5,349 nt of DNA from Candidatus Dormiibacterota bacterium (GTDB lineage Bacteria; Chloroflexota; Dormibacteria; UBA8260; Bog-877), in assembly GCA_003164475.1 (NCBI GenBank), contig PLTL01000344.1:4923-10271 (forward strand), given 5' to 3'. The notes beneath the pieces were generated by a model. The model was not told the origin of the DNA. It made no database searches and saw nothing but the letters and a program-made list of their open reading frames with translations. The translations under genes were made by a program, and so were the position numbers. Positions 1 through 5,258 of the stretch are shown piece after piece (within the stretch, counting starts at the first letter, position 1; every line of letters starts with the position of its first letter).

Positions 1-133
1 AGCCCCAGTTGAGGCAGATCCCGCCCAGCGTCTCGGACTCCTCCACCACCGTGACCGCCATACCCAGCTGAGCGGCTCGGATCGCGGCCACATAGCCGCC
101 GGGACCCGAGCCCACGATTGCGAGGTCGTTCAT
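1..133 (-). CDS. lpdA: Dihydrolipoamide dehydrogenase (E3), N-terminal 44 residues only
   Basis: This is the start of the flavoprotein that reoxidises the dihydrolipoyl group of E2 and passes the electrons to NAD+. The translation begins [20 protein letters not shown]. The dinucleotide-binding motif GxGxxG is G8-S-G10-P-G-G13, an acidic residue (E31) follows the second strand, and GGICLNWG (37-44) leads into the redox-active disulfide. The first cysteine is C40; the partner expected five residues on would be the first codon beyond the window. The ATG at 133-131 is well supported by an AAGGAGG ribosome site at 144-138. The gene lies 40 nt after pdhC on the same strand, so it is probably the last of the four complex genes. 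Family assignment is firm from this motif pair and context. A related disulfide reductase (mercuric or glutathione reductase type) is possible from 44 residues alone but unlikely here. Confidence 0.93.
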   Translation of the reverse strand, partial: MNDLAIVGSGPGGYVAAIRAAQLGMAVTVVEESETLGGICLNWG

Positions 134-173
134 CGCTCCTCCTTGGTGATCCGGTCGACCCGGACGTCCTCGG

Positions 174-1586
174 TCAAATCAGACACGCGGCGGGATGCTC
201 CAGGCACCAGCGCAGGTAGGCGAGCGCCTCGGCCGCCGCGGCCCCGTCGATGACCCGGTGATCTATGGACAGCGTCAGCGCCAGTTGGTGCCCGGGCACC
301 AACTGCCCGTTCGACAGCACCGGCACCTCCCTCACCTCGCCCACGGCCAGAGCGCTGCCCTGCCCGGGAGGGATGATCGCCGCAAACTGGCTGACCCCGA
401 ACATCCCCAGGTTGGTGATCAGGGCGTGTCCGCCCGAGAGCTCCTCGGGACGGAGCCGGCTGCTCCTGGCCCGGGCCACCAGGTCGTGCGCTCGGCGGGC
501 CAGCTCGGCCAGGGGCAGCACCTCGCAGCGCCTGAGCACCGGGGCCAACAGCCCGTCGGGGAGCGCCACCGCCAGGGCGATGTTGCTCTGGGAGTAGCGG
601 CGCAGGCCGTCGCCCGCCCAGGCGGCGTTGAGGTTGGGATGACGCTGCAGGGTCAGCGCCAGCGCCCGGATGATGAAGTCAGTCACCGAGAAGCGGGGAA
701 GCGCAGCGTCCCCCAGCTGGTTGAGCTCCGCCCGGAGCTCGAGCAGGCTCCCCATCGCCGCCTCGGTGGTGAGGTAGAAGTGGGGGATCGAGGTCTTGGC
801 CTCCACCATCCGCCGCCCGATCGTCTCGCGCATCCGCGACAGGGTCACCAGCTCAGAGGGGTCCCCAGGATCGATCGTCCCGCCGAACTCCCCGGACAGG
901 GCGGCGAGGGCGACGCCAACTCCGCCAGCGGAGGCCGTCTCCACGTCCTCTGCCTTGATCCGCCCTCCGGGCCCGGTGGCCACGATGCCCTGAAGGCTGA
1001 TCCCCAGCTCCCGGGCCCGGCGTCTTGCCAGCGGGCTGGCCTTGATGCGGGAGCCGGCGGGGGTGTCCCGCGGCAGGGATGGCTCCGGCTCGGTGTCGGT
1101 GGGCGCCTGGGCCCACTCGGGCGCGGGCGCCGGCTCGGCGCGCGGGCCGGATGAGTCTGGACTCAGCGCCGCCGGGGCGCCCGGGCCGGGCGCCCCGGCC
1201 GGCGGCCGCTCTGGACGAGGCGGTGCTGGAGGTGGCCGCCGAGCAGACGCCGCCTGGCCTCGGGAAGACTCGCCGCCGTCCGCCGGCCCCGCTTCCCGGT
1301 CCCGGGACGGCGCCGAAACTGGCTCCGGCGAGTCCACCAGCTCCTCGGCGACGTCGGCGATGATGGCGATCGCCTGCCCCACTGGAACCCTGGATCCGGG
1401 TTGGACCAGGATCTGGCGCAGCACCCCGCTGGCGTAGGCCTCGATGTCGATGTCGGCCTTGTCGGTGGCAATGGAGGCGATCAGGTCGCCCCGGGCCACC
1501 GCTGCTCCCTCCTCGACCAGCCAGCGGTTGATCGAGCCCTCAGTCATGTCGTACCCCATCTGGGGCATCGTCACCCGATAGGCCAT
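174..1586 (-). CDS. pdhC: Dihydrolipoamide acetyltransferase, E2 of the pyruvate dehydrogenase complex
   Basis: 470 residues, forming the core of the complex and transferring the acyl group from lipoate to CoA. One lipoyl domain spans about 2-80, with the lipoylated lysine K43 in ATDKAD. An Ala/Pro/Gly-rich flexible linker covers about 82-178. The peripheral subunit-binding domain is at about 181-217 ([15 protein letters not shown], then GPGGRI), and would hold E1 or E3. The catalytic domain runs from about 246 to 470, with SNLGMFG-like TNLGMFG at 391-397 and the active-site HxxxDG as H443 and D447-G448. The ATG at 1586-1584 shares one base with the pdhB stop (TGATG), and no strong Shine-Dalgarno sequence is seen, so translation is probably coupled to pdhB. 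The family also includes branched-chain and acetoin E2 proteins; the E1 sequences next door favour pyruvate. The linker coding region contains a perfect inverted repeat (1171-1199). Confidence 0.95.
   Translation of the reverse strand: MAYRVTMPQMGYDMTEGSINRWLVEEGAAVARGDLIASIATDKADIDIEAYASGVLRQILVQPGSRVPVGQAIAIIADVAEELVDSPEPVSAPSRDREAGPADGGESSRGQAASARRPPPAPPRPERPPAGAPGPGAPAALSPDSSGPRAEPAPAPEWAQAPTDTEPEPSLPRDTPAGSRIKASPLARRRARELGISLQGIVATGPGGRIKAEDVETASAGGVGVALAALSGEFGGTIDPGDPSELVTLSRMRETIGRRMVEAKTSIPHFYLTTEAAMGSLLELRAELNQLGDAALPRFSVTDFIIRALALTLQRHPNLNAAWAGDGLRRYSQSNIALAVALPDGLLAPVLRRCEVLPLAELARRAHDLVARARSSRLRPEELSGGHALITNLGMFGVSQFAAIIPPGQGSALAVGEVREVPVLSNGQLVPGHQLALTLSIDHRVIDGAAAAEALAYLRWCLEHPAACLI
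1171..1199. repeat. Perfect 14-bp inverted repeat inside the pdhC linker
   Basis: Arms GCCGGGGCGCCCGG (1171-1184) and CCGGGCGCCCCGGC (1186-1199) are exact reverse complements around a single G at 1185. It encodes the [10 protein letters not shown] stretch, residues 130-139 of E2. All 28 arm bases are G or C, so a very stable hairpin is expected in the mRNA or single-stranded DNA. It may simply follow from Gly-Ala-Pro codons in a GC-rich genome; no T-tract follows on either strand, so it is not a standard terminator. Confidence 0.85.
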
Positions 1587-2569
1587 CAGCTCAGTCGCCG
1601 GACAGCTTCCACCACGTCGTCGCTGGTGGGGATCAGCGCTCTCTCCAACGGGCGCGAGTAGGGCATCGGGACATCAGGACTGGCCACCCGCTGAATCGGG
1701 CCGTCCAGATCGTCGAAGCAACGGTCGGAGATCTCGCTGAGGAGATCCGCACCGAAGCCACCGGTGCGCCAGTCCTCCCCGCACAGGACCAGCTGATGGG
1801 TCCGTCGCACCGAGTCGACCACGGTCGGATAGTCCACCGGGCGCAGGGTGCGCAGATCGATCACCTCGCAGGAGATACCGTCCTCGCGCTCCAGCACCTC
1901 GGCCGCCTGGACCGCCTGGAGCAGCATCCGCGAGTAGCCCACCAGGGTCACGTCCTGCCCCTTATGAACCACCTGGGCCCGCCCGATGGGGACCTCGTCC
2001 GAGCCAGCCTCGGAGGGCTCGGGGACCTCCCCCTTGGTGCTGTAGAGCAGGCTGTGCTCGATGAAGATGACCGGGTCGGGGTCGCGGATCGAGGCCAGCA
2101 GCAGGCCTCGGGCATCTGCGGGGGTGGCCGGCATGACCACCTTGAGCCCGGGGACGGAGGCGAACCAGCCCTCGAAGGTCTGGGAGTGGGTTGGCCCTAG
2201 CTGACCGAATCCGGAGACGGTGCGGACCACCAGGGGCACCGACCACTGGCCCCCGAACATGTAGTGGAGCTTGGCGGCACCATTGACGATCTGGTCGAGC
2301 GCGAGCAGGGCGAAGTTGATGGTCATGAGCTCCACCACCGGTCGCAGACCGCCCATCGCCGCGCCCATGGCGAAGCCGACCATCCCGGCTTCAGCTATGG
2401 GGGTCTCGACCACCCGCTTGGGGCCGAACTCGTCGATCAGCCCCTTGGTCACCGCGTAGGAGCCACCGTAGCTGGTGATGCTCTCGCCCATCAGGATCAC
2501 CCGCTCGTCGCGGAGCATCTCGTCCCGAAGGGCGCTGCGGACAGCCTCGCGGTAGCTGACCAGGGCCAC
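1586..2569 (-). CDS. pdhB: Pyruvate dehydrogenase E1 component, beta subunit
   Basis: 327 residues, the usual length for the E1 beta subunit. With PdhA it forms the alpha2beta2 enzyme that decarboxylates pyruvate with thiamine diphosphate and reductively acetylates the E2 lipoyl group. Family landmarks are GESITSYGG (28-36), VVETPIAEAG with the glutamate expected to contact the cofactor aminopyrimidine (E60), GAAMGGLRPVVELM (69-82), and the conserved active-site histidine H128 in PTHSQ. The C-terminal transketolase-type domain starts near 190 and includes VIDLRTLRPVD (238-248). Translation starts at GTG (2569-2567), 2 nt after the pdhA stop. A GGAGG at 2584-2580, inside the end of pdhA, lies 10 nt before it and supports this start. 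The stop shares a base with the pdhC ATG. Branched-chain E1 beta is the main alternative. Confidence 0.95.
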   Translation of the reverse strand: MALVSYREAVRSALRDEMLRDERVILMGESITSYGGSYAVTKGLIDEFGPKRVVETPIAEAGMVGFAMGAAMGGLRPVVELMTINFALLALDQIVNGAAKLHYMFGGQWSVPLVVRTVSGFGQLGPTHSQTFEGWFASVPGLKVVMPATPADARGLLLASIRDPDPVIFIEHSLLYSTKGEVPEPSEAGSDEVPIGRAQVVHKGQDVTLVGYSRMLLQAVQAAEVLEREDGISCEVIDLRTLRPVDYPTVVDSVRRTHQLVLCGEDWRTGGFGADLLSEISDRCFDDLDGPIQRVASPDVPMPYSRPLERALIPTSDDVVEAVRRLS

Positions 2570-2571
2570 GC

Positions 2572-3699
2572 TCAGCTGTCCTCCCCGCCGGCCGGGGGCG
2601 CCGCCCCGGTCGCGGCCCCGGCTGTGCCCGGGTTCGAGGCAGGGGCTTCGGCCTCAGGGTCGATCGGCTTGGCGTAGATCCAGCGGCCGACCTCGGCGGG
2701 GTCGGGCCACGGTGACCGCTCGGCGAAGGCGACCGCATCCAGCATCTGCCCCTCCACCTCCTGGCCGATCTGGGCCAGCTCCTGGGAGCTGCAGAGCTCG
2801 CTCTCGACGCAGAAGTCGCCGAATCGCGGAATCGGATCTCGGACCCGCCAGCTCTGCACCTCGGCCTTGTCCCGGTAGAGCTCGGGGTCGGCCATCGAGT
2901 GGCCCCGGAGGCGATAGGTCAGGGCCTCAACGAAGTAGGGGCCCTGGCCGGCGCGGCAGTGGTCGGCCGCCTGCTGGACCGCCGCGTACACCGAGAGCAC
3001 GTCCATGCCGTCGCACTGGATGGCGGGCATGGTCCCCTCCGCCTTGGCCGTCATCTCGGCGACCGGCGACGCCTCGGCCAGGCTGGCCCCCATGCCATAG
3101 AGGTTGTTCTCGCAGATGAAGATGACCGGGAGGTTCCAGAGCGCCGCCATGTGCAACCCCTCGTGGAAGATCCCGTTACCGGTGGCCCCGTCGCCGAAGA
3201 AGTCGAGGACGATCTCCTCGCGCTGGCGGTACTGCATGGCGAAGGCCATCCCGGTCCCGACCGGGATGTGGGAACCAACGATGGCGTACCCACCCCAGAA
3301 GTTCTTCGAGGCGTCGGCCAGGTGCATGGAGCCGCCCCTCCCATGGCAGAGCCCGTCCTCGCGCCCAAAGAGCTCCGCCATGCAGGCCCTGGGATCGCAG
3401 CCCCGGGCCAGGGCGTAACCGTGGTCCCGGTAGTGGCCGATCACGTGGTCGCTGTCTCGCGCCGCGTTGATGGCTCCCACCGCCACCGCCTCCTCGCCGA
3501 TGTAGAGGTGGAGGAACCCGCCCACCTTGGCCTGGGCGTAGGCCTCCGCGGCATGTTCCTCGAAACGCCGGATCTCCACCATCTGGCGGTACATGTGCAG
3601 GCACTGCGCCGGCGTCAGGCCGAGCGGGAGCGCAGCTCCCTTGGCCCGCTTGGGGCCCCGCGGGTGCCGGGTGTGTGAGATTCCCTCGATGCCTGCCAT
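2572..3699 (-). CDS. pdhA: Pyruvate dehydrogenase E1 component, alpha subunit
   Basis: 375 residues. It binds the diphosphate of thiamine diphosphate through Mg2+ and forms the E1 active site with PdhB. Visible motifs are GGFLHLYIGEEA with H64 (60-71), GHYRDHG (88-94), GRGGSMH (120-126), NFWGGYAIVGSHIP (133-146, closer to pyruvate than to acetoin or branched-chain enzymes), the cofactor motif from GDG (169-171) to NN (198-199), and the loop YRLRGHSMADPE (262-273), where mitochondrial enzymes carry the regulatory phosphoserine (here S268). The last 27 or so residues are an Ala/Pro/Gly-rich tail that looks like an extension beyond the fold. The start is fixed: a TAA in the same frame lies at 3711-3709 and ATG 3699 is the only start codon after it. 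No Shine-Dalgarno sequence precedes it. First gene of the operon. Confidence 0.96.
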   Translation of the reverse strand: MAGIEGISHTRHPRGPKRAKGAALPLGLTPAQCLHMYRQMVEIRRFEEHAAEAYAQAKVGGFLHLYIGEEAVAVGAINAARDSDHVIGHYRDHGYALARGCDPRACMAELFGREDGLCHGRGGSMHLADASKNFWGGYAIVGSHIPVGTGMAFAMQYRQREEIVLDFFGDGATGNGIFHEGLHMAALWNLPVIFICENNLYGMGASLAEASPVAEMTAKAEGTMPAIQCDGMDVLSVYAAVQQAADHCRAGQGPYFVEALTYRLRGHSMADPELYRDKAEVQSWRVRDPIPRFGDFCVESELCSSQELAQIGQEVEGQMLDAVAFAERSPWPDPAEVGRWIYAKPIDPEAEAPASNPGTAGAATGAAPPAGGEDS

Positions 3700-3705
3700 G
3701 AGGTC

Positions 3706-3711
3706 AGTTTA
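3706..3711 (-). promoter_or_regulatory. Putative -10 box for a leaderless pdhA transcript
   Basis: TAAACT read on the minus strand fits TAnnnT and 4 of 6 bases of TATAAT. Exactly 6 nt (GACCTC) separate it from the A of the pdhA ATG, which puts the expected transcription start on the start codon itself. The lack of any Shine-Dalgarno sequence before this ATG agrees. No convincing -35 box is found at 16-18 nt upstream (GACTGG region), as is common for -10-only promoters in high-GC bacteria. Confidence 0.5.
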
Positions 3712-3753
3712 GGAGATGTTGGTCAGCACCAGTCCTGGCGGGCGACGGTCGCT

Positions 3754-3775
3754 CCCCCCAGGGTCGCCCGGGGGG
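3754..3775. repeat. GC-rich hairpin in the divergent intergenic region
   Basis: CCCCCC (3754-3759), a bulged A, GGG, loop TCG, CCC, then GGGGGG (3770-3775) can fold into a 9-bp stem with one bulge; T3753 and A3776 can add a pair. It lies upstream of both divergent promoters, about 55-77 nt before the pdhA start, so it is not in either predicted transcript. It may be a regulator site or chance. No T-tract follows on either strand. Confidence 0.4.
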
Positions 3776-3830
3776 AATGGGGAGGACGAAGTGGGCCCCG
3801 GGAGAGCTCGATCCGACCGTGAAACAACGG

Positions 3831-3859
3831 TTGGATTATTCAAGAAATCGGGGTATACT
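3831..3859 (+). promoter_or_regulatory. Sigma-70/SigA-type promoter for the 135-residue gene
   Basis: TTGGAT (3831-3836) and TATACT (3854-3859) are separated by 17 nt, the optimal spacing. The -10 box matches consensus at 5 of 6 positions and the -35 box at 3 of 6 (TTG). The box pair sits in a locally AT-rich island (3821-3860) in otherwise GC-rich DNA. Transcription is expected to start near 3866, giving a leader of about 150 nt before ATG 4016. Confidence 0.7.
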
Positions 3860-3865
3860 CGACCC

Positions 3866-4015
3866 AGCGCTCGAGGTCGTAGGAGCGCTGCCAGGTGGCG
3901 GGGAGCACCGGGTAATTGGGTCGCGTCCACCACCGTTGGAGAGAGCGGGGGTCCTGACTTGGGGATCCCACCGACAACCAGCTCAGAGCACTGTGCTCCA
4001 AGGAATGAACACCTC
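3866..4015 (+). promoter_or_regulatory. Structured 5' leader of the 135-residue gene, possible cis-regulatory RNA
   Basis: This stretch has no credible gene but several inverted repeats. Stem 1 is CAGCGCTC (3865-3872) with GAGCGCTG (3883-3890), 8 perfect pairs and a 10-nt loop, beginning at the predicted transcript start. Stem 2 is GGGGTCC (3948-3954) with GGATCCC (3963-3969), 7 pairs including one G-U. Element 3 is the dyad GAGCAC-T-GTGCTC (3986-3998), next to the ribosome site AAGGA (4000-4004). Its right half, GTGCTCC (3993-3999), can instead pair with GGAGCAC at 3902-3908 (7 perfect pairs), so two folds compete. I recognise no known riboswitch class. Function is inferred from structure only; in GC-rich DNA some pairing is expected by chance. 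Confidence 0.4.
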
Positions 4016-4423
4016 ATGATGACATCGGAGAGAGACAACCACTTCCACGCCACCCGGCGCGAGATCCTGCGCCGGCAGCGCGAAGGCTTTTCCAGGACCC
4101 GGATCCTGCGCCGCTACCGCTCCCACCTGGAGCACCTCGACCGGGTCCTAGCCGACCTCGAGGATGCCCGGATCCGCGAGCGACGGGTGGTACCACCCCA
4201 GATCACCGAGCAGCTCCGCCAGGCCGAGGTGGCTCAGGAGGATCCCGACCTGGCCCTGGTGGTGTCCACCAGCCGGCCCAGCATCGACCGGGTCCAGGAC
4301 GCGGTCTTTGACGCCCAGGGTCGGATCATGGTCGAGGTCAGCCGACTGCTCGGCCGGCCCGACTGGGTGAGCATCGAGGCTGAGGAGGGAGAAGCGCTCG
4401 AGCTGGAGGCCGCCCGCTACTGA
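4016..4423 (+). CDS. Hypothetical protein, 135 residues, function unknown
   Basis: I do not recognise a family. The N-terminal half (about 5-55) is very basic and predicted helical, with an ILRR motif at 17-20 and again at 30-33. At DNA level this is an 11-nt direct repeat (4064-4074 and 4103-4113), exactly 13 codons apart. The helix continues as RSHLEHLDRVLADLEDARIRE, which could form a coiled coil. Residues 78-92 (DPDLALVVSTSRPSI) look like a strand and turn, and the C-terminus (119-133) is acidic. There is no signal peptide or membrane segment. Two ATGs in a row open it (4016 and 4019); AAGGA at 4000-4004 is 11 nt before the first. The frame stays open back to 3716, but that part crosses the promoter and has non-coding composition. 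It is transcribed alone, divergent from pdhA, and overlaps the convergent 231-residue gene by 7 bp. Confidence 0.75.
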   Translation: MMTSERDNHFHATRREILRRQREGFSRTRILRRYRSHLEHLDRVLADLEDARIRERRVVPPQITEQLRQAEVAQEDPDLALVVSTSRPSIDRVQDAVFDAQGRIMVEVSRLLGRPDWVSIEAEEGEALELEAARY

Positions 4424-5112
4424 TCGGACGGGTCCGGCACCGGCACCGGCCCGCTGTCTGAGGCGCCCTGGCCAAAGGAGCGGGCCAGCTCTACCACGAG
4501 CGCCTGGTCGCGCAGCGCCCGCCGACTTCGGGAGGTCGGCTGTTTCCGGGCCTGGATCGGAGCGTGAGCCCGATCTGCCAGCCGCTCAGCCTCCCGGGCC
4601 TGCCTCACCTGGCTGAGCCGCTCCCACTCCGCCACCGCCGCCTCGGCCAGCGCCGCCCGGTCCCCTCCGCTCCCGGCCTCAGCCATCTCATCCAGCTTCT
4701 GCTGGAGCCGAGCCATCCGGGCCGCCGGGAGCTGCGCCTTGGCGGCCAACAGCCCCGCCTCCAGCTGGCCCTCCGCGCGCCGGTGCTGCCGGAGTTCGGA
4801 TTCCTGGTGCACCTCGGCGGTCCGGGCTTCGCGGAGGGCGGCCTGGGCCTGCGCCAGCAGATCCTGGTACCGCCCGGCCAGGCCATCGTGGGCTCCTTCG
4901 GCAGCAGCCTCCGCCAGGAGCTGGGCCTCCTGAGTCAGACGCTCCACCGCCGCCTCCCCACCGAGCTGGCGCAGCTGGGGGAAGATGAACATCCGGCACT
5001 TGCGGTCGACCTCGACGAAGGCCTGACGGGCCTCCGCTGGCAGCTCGGAGTGCTCCGGGGCCGCCAGTGAGGTCGGGGCCGACAAGTGGGAGGGGGGATC
5101 CGGCTCGATCAA
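4417..5112 (-). CDS. Hypothetical helix-rich protein, 231 residues, function unknown
   Basis: No family recognised. After a Pro/Ser-rich N-terminus (1-25), residues 26-186 are Ala/Glu/Gln/Arg-rich and should be almost wholly helical. Long coiled-coil-like runs lie at about 53-112 and 113-186, broken by Gly near 78-80 and 147-150. A hydrophobic patch, CRMFIFPQL (39-47), is too short for a membrane helix. A basic stretch (189-202, RKQPTSRSRRALR) and a Pro/Asp-rich tail follow. The start is TTG (5112-5110). It forms TTGA with the stop of the rpe frame (5111-5109), the same geometry as ATGA coupling, and AGGGAGG at 5130-5124 lies 11 nt before it. Cytoplasmic by lack of a signal sequence. Its 3' end overlaps the convergent gene. 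A role as scaffold or structural protein is possible but cannot be shown. Confidence 0.72.
   Translation of the reverse strand: MIEPDPPSHLSAPTSLAAPEHSELPAEARQAFVEVDRKCRMFIFPQLRQLGGEAAVERLTQEAQLLAEAAAEGAHDGLAGRYQDLLAQAQAALREARTAEVHQESELRQHRRAEGQLEAGLLAAKAQLPAARMARLQQKLDEMAEAGSGGDRAALAEAAVAEWERLSQVRQAREAERLADRAHAPIQARKQPTSRSRRALRDQALVVELARSFGQGASDSGPVPVPDPSDQ
4521..4540 (+). terminator. Weak candidate terminator for the 135-residue gene
   Basis: GCCGACTT (4521-4528) can pair with AGGTCGGC (4533-4540), 8 bp including one G-U and a 4-nt loop, followed by TGTTT (4541-4545). It lies about 100 nt past the plus-strand stop, inside the opposite gene. The T-run is short and interrupted, so function is doubtful. 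Confidence 0.3.
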
Positions 5113-5258
5113 GCCTCAGCCGACCTCCCTACCCGGCCTCGGCCCATCCGCTCCAGGAGGCAGCCCACTCCCGCCCGGGCACCGCCCGGGGCTCGGAACA
5201 CCGCCGTACCGGCCACGAGCACAGTCGCCCCGGCCGCGATACAGGCGGCCCTGGTGTT
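5109..5258 (-). pseudogene. rpe: 3' end of ribulose-phosphate 3-epimerase, 5' part missing
   Basis: Rpe interconverts ribulose 5-phosphate and xylulose 5-phosphate in the pentose phosphate and Calvin pathways. Read in this frame the sequence gives NTRAACIAAGATVLVAGTAV, then FRAPGGARAGVGCLLERMGR, ending RVGRSAEA. AAGATVLVAGTAVFRAP matches the last beta strands and phosphate-binding loop of the family, usually AGAxVxVAGSAxF. The preceding EVDGG segment with its catalytic aspartate, and everything before it, is absent: this frame meets a TGA at 5273-5271, and the bases upstream encode LeuA in another frame. The stop TGA (5111-5109) overlaps the TTG start of the next gene, which suggests this frame was the original upstream neighbour. 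Either a true gene remnant after a deletion or one side of an assembly chimera. Family identification is fairly firm, based on about 30 residues. Confidence 0.7.

Noticed and set aside
195..1154. Long plus-strand open frame opposite pdhC
   Set aside because: Gly/Gln/Arg/His-rich shadow of pdhC in GC-rich DNA; the minus-strand product has full family motifs along its length.
2899..3678. 259-codon plus-strand open frame opposite pdhA
   Set aside because: Fully antisense to pdhA, which carries all expected catalytic motifs; the antisense protein resembles no family and has shadow-like composition.
3754..3775. GC hairpin considered as a terminator
   Set aside because: Flanking genes diverge, so no transcript should end there, and there is no T-tract on either side.
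3716..4015. N-terminal extension of the 135-residue protein by 100 codons
   Set aside because: It would begin before the promoter at 3831-3859 and cross the structured leader; it is Gly/Arg/Ser/Pro-rich with non-coding character, and there is a ribosome site before ATG 4016.
4005..4019. Four-codon upstream frame (ATG AAC ACC TCA TGA) overlapping ATG 4016
   Set aside because: Its ATG directly follows the AAGGA site with no spacing, so it is unlikely to be initiated; the overlap is probably chance.
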